Assembly: GCF_946190375.1 (NCBI RefSeq)
Contig: NZ_CAMIAF010000002.1
Span: 86,766 to 150,765 of the forward strand
Reading direction: 5' to 3'
Source of the DNA: Streptococcus mitis
GTDB taxonomy: Bacteria > Bacillota > Bacilli > Lactobacillales > Streptococcaceae
DNA: 64,000 nucleotides
Both the position numbers and the translations under genes were made by a program. This document shows, one piece after another, positions 20,004-28,729 of the stretch. Under the pieces are notes generated by a model that ran no database searches, was not told where the DNA came from, and saw only the letters and a list, made by a program, of their open reading frames with translations. How positions within the stretch are numbered: the stretch's first letter is position 1; the number at the start of each line of letters is the position of its first letter.

Positions 20004-20352
20004 CTTACTGTCGCAGATATGAATCCATCCCAAGGATAGGGGTTTCCGTTAATATCACAACCTCTATTAAGAGCACCATATCCAATACAGTAAGCTATTC
20101 TTCCTGCAGCCCCAGCCAATACACCTGCCGCTGCACCAATAAGCCAACCTCCAAGGCCTCCAACTTTAATATAGTTTATTAGTTTTTTGGTTAAAACTGC
20201 AGCTCCAGCTAATGCTATAAAAGTCCCTGGGCTCATAGCTAAAGCTGCACAAATTCCTTGACAATCACTCTTGCTTAAATAAGCCCCCCATCAAGATACA
20301 TCATCTCTTCTTGCTCAAGAGCAACATAATTATTTGGTAATACGAGTTCCAT
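20000..20352 (-). pseudogene. Frameshifted double-glycine peptide gene of the rtg locus
   Basis: Starting at the ATG at 20352 (preceded by AAAAAAGGAG) the frame gives MELVLPNNYVALEQEEMM then YLDGGLI and a stop. The body continues in the next frame, ending at 20000: after Gly-Gly it would read AYLSKSDCQGICAALAMSP..., with a Gly/Ala-rich hydrophobic segment and two more cysteines. The break falls in a run of six G (20284-20289); a seventh G would restore a 118-residue peptide with a canonical Gly-Gly junction. The run may vary in length between cells, so this could be a switched-off rather than a dead gene. Confidence 0.75.
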
Positions 20353-20357
20353 TTATT

Positions 20358-20455
20358 TTCTCCTTTTTTATTAAGCATGGTTAGGATAGCTTCCTAACAA
20401 GTGATCGTTGACTTTGTTTATAGCACTTAGTTACCTAGATAAGATATCTTTCCTT
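20358..20455 (-). promoter_or_regulatory. Promoter-leader block of the frameshifted peptide gene
   Basis: Near-copy of the block at 19137-19235: extended -10 TGCTATAAA (20425-20417), the GTTAGGA/TCCTAAC hairpin and AAAGGAG. The conservation marks a duplicated regulatory cassette. Confidence 0.6.
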
Positions 20456-20497
20456 TATCTTACTTTATTTTATAGGTGACTTAATGTTTAAAACCAA

Positions 20498-21850
20498 TTA
20501 TTGCTTGAAACTTAGCATTTCCAAAATCCAATCAAGATAGGTTTCTTTATCATAGACAATCCGCACTTCAACTGGCATATCCTTGTGGAGGACGACTGTC
20601 TCACTTCCATGTTTTAGAGTTAAGGTTTCTAATTCTATCATGACTTTATAAAGGCTGATATTCCCTTCTTTCGTTTCTTGGGAAATTGTTCCTGAATCAA
20701 TCTGTCTGACTTGTCCCTTCAGTGTTCCATATTTTTGACTATTTACACCAGTAATAGCAACATCAACTTTTGCTCTTTTTGAAACACGAGAAATATCACT
20801 CGCAAGTACAAAAGCCTCTACATAGTAACCTTTTTCTTTCCCTGAAACTTCTGCTATCGTTTGCCCCTGCTGAATAGACATTCCTTGTTTCAAAGGTACC
20901 AGATAATGCAGAGTACCTTCATTTGGCGCTAATATACTATGTGCTTTATCTTGACCTGTTGCCACTCCAAGATTAGCCTCAAGCTCTGTAATACTTTTAT
21001 TGTTGTTTGAACGAGCAGTACCTAACTCACTAATTAATTGAGCATAAATATTATAAGCCTGAGAAGTTGGATTATTATAGGTACGGTTCATATCCTTAAT
21101 ATTGCTTTGTTGACTATCAATCTCGCTATTCTTAGAAGTAATATTTGTTTTTAATGCTTCGATTTTTGTTGTTATTTCTGATATCTTAGTTTCTAACTTA
21201 GCTTTGTTATCAGCTGATGTCGTATCTGATAGAGAAGGTGAGTCTCCTTGCTGTTGAAGTTGAAGCAATTCATTTTGTAGAGCTTGCAAGTCGGCATCTA
21301 ACTGATTTCTTTCAGCTGTTATTTTATTCAACTTCGTATATTCATCCTGAATCTTTGAATACTGGGTACCATTATTATAATTTTCCGAGTTTAACTGAGA
21401 CAGATAGTATTCAACTTTCCCATAATATTCCTGTTCTTCACCAGAATTAGATAAATGATTGTATTTCTCATTTAATGATTGTTCAAATTTTTGAAAAATA
21501 GCTTCTTTTGCGCGTAACTTCTCCAATTGTTTATTCAAAGAGCTCGCTTGTAAACCTTCTTGTCCACTTGATAACGAAATAATGACATCTCCTGCATTTA
21601 CCATATCTCCTTCTGACTTATGTAAAGTAACTACCTTCCCTGAACTAATTGCTGATAGGAACTCTGTACCTGTTATAACTGAATTCCCATTCGCTTTTAC
21701 AATATAGTTTTTGGGTATATAAGCTGCACCAATCAATGCACCGCTTAAGACAATAGCAGTTGAAATAATGAGAATAAACGCAAAAGCTGGTGGTCTCTTA
21801 TCAAAGAAAATACGAGAATAACGTAATTCTGATTTATTATATAATTTCAT
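20498..21850 (-). CDS. rtgB: HlyD-like bacteriocin export accessory protein (RtgB-type)
   Basis: A 450-residue membrane-fusion-type accessory protein of the ComB/BlpB/MesE group, partner of a peptidase-containing ABC exporter. It has one N-terminal membrane helix (about residues 24-47), a biotinyl-lipoyl-like segment (VVTLHKSEGDMVNAGDVII), a long coiled coil (about 105-290, rich in KLETKISEITTKIEAL-type heptads) and a second lipoyl half (APNEGTLHYLVPLKQGMSIQ). The frame is intact, unlike its upstream partners. The symbol follows the locus identification by its regulator and pheromone. Confidence 0.8.
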   Translation of the reverse strand: MKLYNKSELRYSRIFFDKRPPAFAFILIISTAIVLSGALIGAAYIPKNYIVKANGNSVITGTEFLSAISSGKVVTLHKSEGDMVNAGDVIISLSSGQEGLQASSLNKQLEKLRAKEAIFQKFEQSLNEKYNHLSNSGEEQEYYGKVEYYLSQLNSENYNNGTQYSKIQDEYTKLNKITAERNQLDADLQALQNELLQLQQQGDSPSLSDTTSADNKAKLETKISEITTKIEALKTNITSKNSEIDSQQSNIKDMNRTYNNPTSQAYNIYAQLISELGTARSNNNKSITELEANLGVATGQDKAHSILAPNEGTLHYLVPLKQGMSIQQGQTIAEVSGKEKGYYVEAFVLASDISRVSKRAKVDVAITGVNSQKYGTLKGQVRQIDSGTISQETKEGNISLYKVMIELETLTLKHGSETVVLHKDMPVEVRIVYDKETYLDWILEMLSFKQ

Positions 21851-22314
21851 AGGCTTACAATTGGTCTAAAAATATCTACTACCATTTTTTCAGGAGAAGA
21901 ATTAACATAAACTGTATAGACAATCCCATCCGTTTGAATATCATTTTCATAGACATATAGGTCCAATTTAGAATACGCATACTGCATATACTCAGGGCTA
22001 TCTTCAAAACGAACATATAAACAATATGGAACAGAGATGGAATCCTGTACATCATAAATATTACTGTACTGTTGAGCATTATGAGCTTGAATATAAAAAT
22101 CAAAATCAGTCGTTATTAATCCATCATCATGAATAGTTGTACCACAACTTTTTACAATTAATGGACCAAAAATTTGTGCTTTTAACAACTGCAAATGTTG
22201 ATAAAACTTTTCAATCTCTTAATTTATATTTTCTACTTTTATATCATACAACTTTTTACAGATAACTGACTTTAATACTAGTTTTTTATTATCTTGAATC
22301 TCCAGTTTAGCCAT
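21847..22314 (-). pseudogene. rtg-locus ORF of unknown function interrupted by a stop codon
   Basis: From the ATG at 22314 (overlapping the exporter stop as ATGGCTAA) the frame runs MAKLEIQDNKKLVLKSVICK... for 31 codons to a TAA at 22221-22219. It then stays open in the same frame through EIEKFYQHLQLLKAQIFGP to 21847, which overlaps the RtgB-type start by four bases. Without the TAA it would be about 155 residues. Tight overlaps at both ends argue that the full frame is the ancestral gene. No family recognised; the downstream part might be translated from a TTG at 22194. Confidence 0.6.
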
Positions 22315-24124
22315 AAGTAACCTCCTCTGCATCTAACATAACCGACGGTTCTACTTGTTGCTTCATATAAAAACTCTGTAACTCGACCATTCTAGCATAT
22401 TTTCCATTTTTAGCCATTAATTCCTCATGAGTCCCATATTCTACAATGGAACCATTCTCCAAAAAACATATCTTATCACATCGAAGAATTGTAGACAGCC
22501 TGTGGGCTACTACAATTGTTGTCTTATCTATTATTTTATTAAAGATTAAATCCTGAATAATCTGTTCACTAAATGAATCTAAGTTAGAGGTTGCCTCATC
22601 AAATATATACAAGTCAGCTTTACTCAGCAGTGCTCTTGCAATAGCCAATCGTTGTTTCTCTCCACCCGAGAAATTTTGACCGCCTTCTTCTACGAAGGAG
22701 CCATAACGATTTTGAAGGCGTTGAATCGTATCATGAATACCAACAATACGACAAACTCTCACCATATCCTCATATGTGACAGAAGGATTACCAATTTTTA
22801 GATTATCAATAATTGTCCCTGTAAAGAGTTCTATGGTTTGAGGAATGTAGGAAATTTTCTTACGTAATTTACCATAGTCAAGGTCTGATAAGTCATTTGC
22901 TCCTATACAAATTTTCCCATCACTAGGGTTTATAAATCGTAATAATAAACGAACTATCGTACTTTTTCCTGCTCCACTTTCTCCAACAAAAGCTATTTTT
23001 TCTCCTTGTTTAATTCGCAAATTAAAGCTCTTGATAACAGGAGGGCGCGAACCATAGGCAAATGTTACATCTTTAAACTCAATATCATCACACAAGGTGA
23101 AGGCTCTAATACTATAATCCAAGGCAATGTCTTCACGATCTACTTCCATCAATTCTTGAAGTCGACTAACCGCAACCTGTACCTCTTGAAAGGTTAACTG
23201 CAAACCAACTAGATTCTGAATAGGTTCTGTAAAATATTGACTTAATGTCTGAAAAACCAAGAGGTCCCCAATAGTCATTTTTCCATCAATGATAAATAAG
23301 GCGCCCACTCCCATAAATAATAACCCACCCATGGTTGAGGTCATTGAGGATATTGTAGACTGAATATTCTTCAAAACACCCTCTTTATAACCAATTTCTA
23401 AAGTATGAACAAATTTTTCTTCAATTTTGTTTAAACGTTGTTCCTCGTCATGTTGAGACTTAATGGTATCAATGTTACGAATGGATTCAATTAACTGTGA
23501 ATTAAGAAGTCCATTTGCTTCCATTTGTTCATGATTAATTTTTTTATAAGGCTTTTTAAAACAGTATATAAGAATGATGTTAACAATAACCATAAAAACT
23601 AATATCAGAAATAAAGATTGATTAATAGTCCAAAGGACAACCGCACTAATAACTGACAAGGTGATATCCATGACTAATGAAATAGAGACTGACGTAAACA
23701 CATTCTTGATTGTCATCGCATCTTGAAATCTTGTTAAAACATCACCAACTCTACGACTTCCAAAAAAACTATAAGGAAGGTGAATAATATGGTCATAATA
23801 TCCCATTAAAACCGGTATATCAATTTTTCGAGATAGAAACAAAAGAACGTGCTGACGAAATGCAGATAGAAGAGTCTGTAAGAACGACACTATTCCAAAT
23901 ACTATCAAGAACATATACAGACTATTTTTTAAAGCATATGGAATCACCTCGTCCATGATAACTTTTGAAAAGAGACTCGATAAAATACCAATGATGCTTA
24001 AAACAAAGGAAGCTAATATGACTGTACTAATCAAGCCTTTTTGATTAAAAATTAACCTTCCAAATAAATCAAGAAGTCCTTTTCCCTTTAGTTTCCCTCT
24101 TTCAAAATCCGAATTTGGAACCAT
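22307..24124 (-). CDS. rtgA: Bacteriocin ABC exporter, membrane and ATPase part (RtgA-type, split)
   Basis: A 605-residue ABC half-transporter: six membrane helices (about residues 30-300) then an ATPase with Walker A GESGAGKST, signature FSGGEKQR, Walker B LYIFDEATSNLD and VAHRLST. The C39 peptidase that belongs at its N-terminus is encoded by the preceding frame; between them is one TAA with the reading frame unchanged, so this is the rear part of a broken peptidase-containing exporter of about 740 residues. Translation could restart at the ATG at 24124 behind a weak AAGGT. Whether two separate pieces work together is unknown. Confidence 0.82.
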   Translation of the reverse strand: MVPNSDFERGKLKGKGLLDLFGRLIFNQKGLISTVILASFVLSIIGILSSLFSKVIMDEVIPYALKNSLYMFLIVFGIVSFLQTLLSAFRQHVLLFLSRKIDIPVLMGYYDHIIHLPYSFFGSRRVGDVLTRFQDAMTIKNVFTSVSISLVMDITLSVISAVVLWTINQSLFLILVFMVIVNIILIYCFKKPYKKINHEQMEANGLLNSQLIESIRNIDTIKSQHDEEQRLNKIEEKFVHTLEIGYKEGVLKNIQSTISSMTSTMGGLLFMGVGALFIIDGKMTIGDLLVFQTLSQYFTEPIQNLVGLQLTFQEVQVAVSRLQELMEVDREDIALDYSIRAFTLCDDIEFKDVTFAYGSRPPVIKSFNLRIKQGEKIAFVGESGAGKSTIVRLLLRFINPSDGKICIGANDLSDLDYGKLRKKISYIPQTIELFTGTIIDNLKIGNPSVTYEDMVRVCRIVGIHDTIQRLQNRYGSFVEEGGQNFSGGEKQRLAIARALLSKADLYIFDEATSNLDSFSEQIIQDLIFNKIIDKTTIVVAHRLSTILRCDKICFLENGSIVEYGTHEELMAKNGKYARMVELQSFYMKQQVEPSVMLDAEEVTYG

Positions 24125-24139
24125 AAAAAGAGTAATACC

Positions 24140-24526
24140 TTAATAAATTTCTTCCAGTTCGTCACTTGACATCTTGCGTATGCCACTAGCAGGGTCTGCT
24201 ACGTAGAATTTACTATTCCTTTTGATACTATGTAGTACCACAAAATGATTTTGACCTAAATCATTCTTAACTTGAAGAATCGCAGGAAATGTTAATTTTG
24301 GAGTCAAATCTTCCAGTGCTACTCGAACAGCTTTTACTGTAAAATTCAACTTATTCAGACCTGAAACAATACCACTGACAGTCGTTCCATACATGTCTGT
24401 ACCAATAATTTCCCGAATCTTCATGATTGATAGTTCCTTTTTGTAAGATAAAAGAACTGTTGAAACAACTGCCGCAGCACAATCTGACTGATCATGTTGC
24501 ATCGTACAAGGATATTTTTTTAACAT
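24140..24526 (-). CDS. rtgA: C39 peptidase part of the split RtgA-type exporter
   Basis: About 128 residues of a bacteriocin-processing C39 cysteine protease. Catalytic Cys lies in QHDQSDCAAAVVS, His in QNHFVVLHSI and Asp in YVADPASG, so all active residues remain. The usual DCG has become DCA. The frame ends EEIY-stop, where relatives such as ComA continue FEKRWSGIALF; the following codons here read GITLFMVP, so one nonsense change accounts for the split. The start is uncertain: ATG at 24526 or TTG at 24538. Confidence 0.75.
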   Translation of the reverse strand: MLKKYPCTMQHDQSDCAAAVVSTVLLSYKKELSIMKIREIIGTDMYGTTVSGIVSGLNKLNFTVKAVRVALEDLTPKLTFPAILQVKNDLGQNHFVVLHSIKRNSKFYVADPASGIRKMSSDELEEIY

Positions 24527-24553
24527 AGAAATACTCAATTCTTTAGAATTAAT

Positions 24554-24690
24554 CTAACTTTTCTTTGATGTCACCCAAACCTCAATCACTGCCCAGTAGT
24601 TCTTGATATCTTTCCAAGCATTGTAGTACAGCAGATTTTTGTCCAAGGACTGAGCTTCCTTTAACAACCCAAGCTCCCTTATATTATATC
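24554..24690 (-). pseudogene. Possible coding remnant downstream of rtgS
   Basis: A frame without its own start reads RELGLLKEAQSLDKNLLYYN then AWKDIKNYWAVIEVW and stops at 24554. The composition looks protein-like, but 45 codons is within the range of chance. If real it would be the 3' end of a lost gene; it overlaps the last codons of rtgS. Confidence 0.25.
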
Positions 24691-24770
24691 GGCCAGCCCC
24701 ATGGAAAGATTATGGCCAGACTAATCAATGATATAATACATACTAGAATACAAAATATTTTTTTATTCAT
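24684..24770 (-). CDS. rtgS: RtgS-type short peptide pheromone
   Basis: A 28-codon gene: basic start MNKK, a hydrophobic stretch with two cysteines, and the C-terminus IIFPWGWPI. The Trp-Gly-Trp matches the distinctive Trp-X-Trp motif of the RtgS pheromone that activates RtgR in pneumococcus. AGGAG lies seven bases before the ATG, with TTGAAA and TACTAT (24828-24823, 24806-24801, 16-base spacer) upstream. It is divergent from rtgR. Confidence 0.82.
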   Translation of the reverse strand: MNKKIFCILVCIISLISLAIIFPWGWPI

Positions 24771-24800
24771 ACTTTTCTCCTATCTTTATTTTCTACCTAC

Positions 24801-24938
24801 ATAGTACCTCTTATTAAGCTCATTTCAAAATTACGTTAACTTTTTTCACAACTTTATTTCGACTTTCTTTTTTTACTTTTTACATTGCTATGATACAATA
24901 TTTTTAACAAGATTTTATTGTTTGTTAACTTTTTTCAC
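24801..24938. promoter_or_regulatory. rtgS/rtgR divergent regulatory region with 15-base direct repeats
   Basis: GTTAACTTTTTTCAC occurs at 24835-24849, just upstream of the rtgS -35, and again at 24924-24938 in the rtgR leader, 89 bases apart. An extended -10-like TGATACAAT (about 24891-24899) serves rtgR. The repeats are candidate RtgR binding sites for activation of rtgS and autoregulation. Confidence 0.5.
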
Positions 24939-24953
24939 GGAAAGGAGCAAATC

Positions 24954-25820
24954 ATGCGTTATGATTTCGGAAAGGTCTATAAAGAAATACGTGAGTCAAA
25001 GGGGCTGACCCAAGAAGAGGTCTGTGGGGGTGTTCTCTCAAGAACTAGCTTATCAAAGATTGAAAGTGGCAAGACAACCCCAAAATATGAAAATATGGAA
25101 TTTCTTCTCCGTCAAATCAATATGAGTTTTGAAGAGTTTGAATATATCTGTCAACTTTATCAACCGAGCCAACGAACAGAAATCATGCAAACCTATCTTA
25201 ATATGCGTTCCATTATCGGGACCAGCGATCTTGTCAATTTATTTCAAAAATGCCAAAACTATCTCAAGACCCACCACGATCTCCCTATAGAAGAAATCAG
25301 AGACATGCTTGAAGTTGTCATTTATATCCGTCAACACGGGGCAGGGGAACTATCAGATCACGCAGAACAGGTTGTCAAAAAACTTTGGAGAAAGATTGAA
25401 AAACAAGATACATGGTATGAAAGTGACCTAAAAATCCTCAATACCATCCTTTTCAGCTTGCCCATTGAACACCTCCATCTCATCACTGGAAAAATCTTGC
25501 AACGCTTAGAAGTCTATAAAAACTATCAACATTTATATGACTTGCGAATGACAATTCTATTAAACCTTTCCACACTCTATCTATACAATCAAGATAAAAA
25601 CATGTGTAAGCAAATCTGCTACACTTTACTGGAGGATGCCAAGAACAAAAAAAGCTATGATAGGCTTGCTATCTGCTATGTCCGTATTGGGATTTGTACA
25701 GACGATTCTAAACTTATCCAAAAAGGGTTCTCCCTTCTGGAGCTAACCGAAGAAACTTCTATGCTGTCTCATCTCAAAAAAGAAGTGGAGACCTATTATC
25801 AACCAAAGGAAATAATATAA
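24954..25820 (+). CDS. rtgR: Rgg-family regulator RtgR
   Basis: A 288-residue regulator with an N-terminal XRE helix-turn-helix (about residues 5-60; TQEEVCGGVLSRTSLSKIESG) and a C-terminal TPR-like helical peptide-binding domain. The start at 24954 is preceded by AAAGGAG; the frame is open 36 bases earlier. Divergent from the Trp-Gly-Trp pheromone gene and adjacent to the peptidase-containing exporter, so I identify it as RtgR, which controls the rtg bacteriocin locus. The gene is intact although its target operon is damaged. Confidence 0.83.
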   Translation: MRYDFGKVYKEIRESKGLTQEEVCGGVLSRTSLSKIESGKTTPKYENMEFLLRQINMSFEEFEYICQLYQPSQRTEIMQTYLNMRSIIGTSDLVNLFQKCQNYLKTHHDLPIEEIRDMLEVVIYIRQHGAGELSDHAEQVVKKLWRKIEKQDTWYESDLKILNTILFSLPIEHLHLITGKILQRLEVYKNYQHLYDLRMTILLNLSTLYLYNQDKNMCKQICYTLLEDAKNKKSYDRLAICYVRIGICTDDSKLIQKGFSLLELTEETSMLSHLKKEVETYYQPKEII

Positions 25821-25824
25821 AAAA

Positions 25825-25847
25825 GTCGAGGGGTTTCCTCGACCTTT
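25825..25847 (+). terminator. rtgR terminator
   Basis: Stem GTCGAGG with CCTCGAC, 5-base loop, then CTTTTC, five bases after the stop. Confidence 0.7.
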
Positions 25848-25871
25848 TCATATTATTCTGCTCGTTATTTC

Positions 25872-25917
25872 TTAATACCAACCGTTGTTAAGCCAGAAGT
25901 TTTTAGCTCTGCCAAGC
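25872..25917 (-). pseudogene. 3' fragment of a LysM/lysozyme-like gene
   Basis: The minus-strand codons read AKNFWLNNGWY then TAA, identical in protein to the C-terminus of the complete LysM gene ending at 34603; the shared DNA (about 40 bases with few mismatches) continues past the stop. Upstream the similarity ends at once. A remnant of a duplicated gene or a recombination scar; a perfect 8-bp inverted repeat (CACATAGT/ACTATGTG, 25918-25942) sits at its edge. Confidence 0.65.
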
Positions 25918-26060
25918 CACATAGTGTGCTTACTACTATGTGTCCATGTCACCATGAATCGCCGAGCGGTTTAACGAGAAAGTATGACTTTTACGTTTAT
26001 CCCAACTCAATTATGACATTTTTTTCAAAAGTCAATATATCTCACTTTTTAACGACAAAA

Positions 26061-26087
26061 AAGAGGCTGTCAATCACCCAACCTCTT
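26061..26087 (-). terminator. Terminator of the abpA-argG-argH operon
   Basis: Stem AAGAGGTTG with CAGCCTCTT (one wobble) followed by TTTTG on the minus strand, ten bases after the argH stop. Confidence 0.75.
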
Positions 26088-26096
26088 ATCAATCTA

Positions 26097-27488
26097 TCAC
26101 TTTCTAACTTCATTCGCTTTCTTAGCAACTGCAATCTGGTATTTCACTTGGTCAAATCCTGTACCTCCCAAGGAATTTCGTCTTTGAACAGCAGTTTTAG
26201 GTTGCAAGTAGACATAAATATCCTCGGCAATGAGGGAATGATAGGTTTGCAATTCATCCAAAGTCCAATCTTGAATATTTTTAGCAGATTTGATAGAGTC
26301 TAACACTAATCTTCCCACAACCTCATGAGCTTCTCTAAATGGCAAGCCTTTGCCTGCCAAATAATCTGCCAACTCAGTTGCATTTGAAAAGTCCTTCTCT
26401 GTAGATTCTTGCATTTTTTCCTTGTTTACCTGCAAGCTGGATAACATACCTGCCAATACATCAAGGGAATTTAAAATCGTTTCAACCGTATCAAACATCC
26501 CTTCCTTATCCTCTTGCAAATCCTTATTATAAGCTAAGGGCAAGGACTTCATGACTGTCAATAGTCCAAACAGATTCCCATAAACTCTACCAGTCTTTCC
26601 TCGAATCAACTCAGCCATATCTGGGTTTTTCTTTTGGGGCATAATAGAGGAACCTGTTGTAAACGTATCTGACAAGGTAATGAATTGGTACTCAAAGCTA
26701 CACCAATTGATCATTTCTTCACAAAAACGGCTCATATGCATCATGAGTATGCTGGCATTAGACAGAAATTCTAAGATAAAATCGCGGTCACTAACAGCAT
26801 CCAAAGAATTTGTATAAGGTTGCTTAAACTCTAACAAATCGCTAGACAATTGGCGATCAATGGGGAAAGTCGTCCCTGCCAAAGCTGCCGCACCTAGAGG
26901 GCACAGGTCTGTATGCTTCTGGTTAAATTCAAAACGTTCACTGTCTCTCTGAAACATATTGTAGTAAGCCATCAGGTGGTGGGCAAAACTAATAGGCTGA
27001 GCATGTTGCAGATGGGTATAGCCCGGCATGATCGTCTCCACATGATTTTCCGCCAAGTCTAATAAAACACCTTTGAGATGAGCCAGTTTATCTAGGACAT
27101 GGCCAAGTTGCTCCTTGAGATACAAGTGCATATCTGTCGCAACTTGGTCATTTCGAGAACGAGCTGTATGTAACTTCCCTGCAAGGGGACCAATTTTTTC
27201 TGTCAGCAATACTTCCATATTCATATGAATATCTTCGTTTGCGATATCAAAGTCAAGTTGGCCTGCCTCTAGCTCTTCTAAAAGTTCTTTCAAGCCTGCT
27301 TGAATCTTTTCTGACTCATTAAAACTCAAAATGCCCGTCTGACCCAACATCTGAACGTGGGCTAAGGAACCAATCAAATCAAATTTAGCTAATTTCTGGT
27401 CAAAAGATATACTCGCACCAAAGCGCTCTACCCAGTCTTCGACAGTACCTTCAAAGCGACCACCCCATAATTTTGTATTCTTAGCCAT
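26097..27488 (-). CDS. argH: Argininosuccinate lyase
   Basis: A 463-residue fumarase-superfamily lyase that splits argininosuccinate into arginine and fumarate. Signatures: LWGGRFEG at the start, [19 protein letters not shown], and the mobile catalytic loop [13 protein letters not shown]. It follows argG by about 30 bases. With argG it allows arginine to be made from citrulline; in pneumococcus this pair is present in only some strains and there is no complete upstream pathway, so citrulline must come from elsewhere. Confidence 0.96.
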   Translation of the reverse strand: MAKNTKLWGGRFEGTVEDWVERFGASISFDQKLAKFDLIGSLAHVQMLGQTGILSFNESEKIQAGLKELLEELEAGQLDFDIANEDIHMNMEVLLTEKIGPLAGKLHTARSRNDQVATDMHLYLKEQLGHVLDKLAHLKGVLLDLAENHVETIMPGYTHLQHAQPISFAHHLMAYYNMFQRDSERFEFNQKHTDLCPLGAAALAGTTFPIDRQLSSDLLEFKQPYTNSLDAVSDRDFILEFLSNASILMMHMSRFCEEMINWCSFEYQFITLSDTFTTGSSIMPQKKNPDMAELIRGKTGRVYGNLFGLLTVMKSLPLAYNKDLQEDKEGMFDTVETILNSLDVLAGMLSSLQVNKEKMQESTEKDFSNATELADYLAGKGLPFREAHEVVGRLVLDSIKSAKNIQDWTLDELQTYHSLIAEDIYVYLQPKTAVQRRNSLGGTGFDQVKYQIAVAKKANEVRK

Positions 27489-27516
27489 ATCACATCCACC
27501 TCTCTATCCAATCGTC

Positions 27517-28713
27517 CTATTTGGCGCTTTTTTGAACCTCAGAATGAACCTTGGTTGGAAGTCCCCACAACTTAATAAAGCCAACAGCCGCATCTTGGTC
27601 AAAGGTATCTGCACTGGTATACGTCGCCAAATTTTCATCGTAAAGTGAATTTGGTGATTTCCGAGCCACGACCTGAGCACTCCCCTTATACAGTTTAACT
27701 TTTGCAGTCCCATTGACAACTTTTTGAGTCTCTTTAATATAAGCAATCAAGGCTTGTGTAGCCGGACTAAACCACAAAGCATTATAAATTAGATTTGATA
27801 ATTCATTTTCTATGATTGGTTTAAAATGAGCCACTTCTCTCACAAGCGTCAAGTCCTCAATTTCCTTATGAGCCGTCAGCAAGATCACTGCACCTGGACA
27901 CTCATAGATTTCTCTTGATTTAATCCCAACCAAACGATTTTCCACGTGGTCAATCCGTCCGACCCCATGTTTTCCAGCTATTTCATTGAGTTTTTGAATC
28001 AAATCTGCCAATTTTAGCCCTTCTCCATTGAGGGAAACTGGAATACCTTCACTAAACTCAATATCAATGTATTCTGGCGTGTCTGGAGCTTCCTCTGGAG
28101 AAGATGTGATGCCAAAGGCTTCTTCTGGAGCCTGATTCCATGGATTTTCCAAAATACCACACTCATTGGCACGTCCCCAAAGATTTTGGTCAACAGAGTA
28201 GGGATTGTCAAGGTCAGCAGGAACAGGCACCCCATTTTCCTTAGCATAGTGAATTTCTTCCTCACGAGACCATTTCCATTCACGAACTGGCGCAATCACT
28301 TTTAAATTGGGATCCAAGGCTGCAATCGATACTTCAAAACGCACTTGGTCATTCCCCTTACCTGTACAACCATGAGCAATTGTAGTCGCTCCTGTCTGAT
28401 GCGCTATTTCAACCAATTTTTTAGAAATAAGAGGGCGGCTCAAGGCAGATACCAAGGGGTACTTTTGTTCATAGTAGGCATGTGACTGAAGAGCCACTAG
28501 CACATAATCTGTAGCAAATTCGTCCTTAACATCAATGACATAAGATTCGACTGCCCCAACCTTAAGAGCCTTATCATGGATGAAATCCAAGTCTTTCCCT
28601 TCACCCACATCCATACAAACTGCAACAACATCATAGTCTTTCTTTAGCCAGGTAATAGCAACTGATGTGTCTAAACCGCCAGAATAGGCCAAAATTACTT
28701 TTTCTTTACTCAT
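27517..28713 (-). CDS. argG: Argininosuccinate synthase
   Basis: A 398-residue ATP-dependent ligase joining citrulline and aspartate. It shows [18 protein letters not shown] (ATP PP-motif), [13 protein letters not shown] and the [12 protein letters not shown] segment of the family. The ATG at 28713 is preceded by AGAAGGAAAAGA and gives the expected N-terminus MSKEKVI; the frame is open 51 bases further. It lies 16 bases after abpA and before argH, one operon. Confidence 0.96.
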   Translation of the reverse strand: MSKEKVILAYSGGLDTSVAITWLKKDYDVVAVCMDVGEGKDLDFIHDKALKVGAVESYVIDVKDEFATDYVLVALQSHAYYEQKYPLVSALSRPLISKKLVEIAHQTGATTIAHGCTGKGNDQVRFEVSIAALDPNLKVIAPVREWKWSREEEIHYAKENGVPVPADLDNPYSVDQNLWGRANECGILENPWNQAPEEAFGITSSPEEAPDTPEYIDIEFSEGIPVSLNGEGLKLADLIQKLNEIAGKHGVGRIDHVENRLVGIKSREIYECPGAVILLTAHKEIEDLTLVREVAHFKPIIENELSNLIYNALWFSPATQALIAYIKETQKVVNGTAKVKLYKGSAQVVARKSPNSLYDENLATYTSADTFDQDAAVGFIKLWGLPTKVHSEVQKSAK

Positions 28714-28729
28714 ATTCTTTTCCTTCTTT

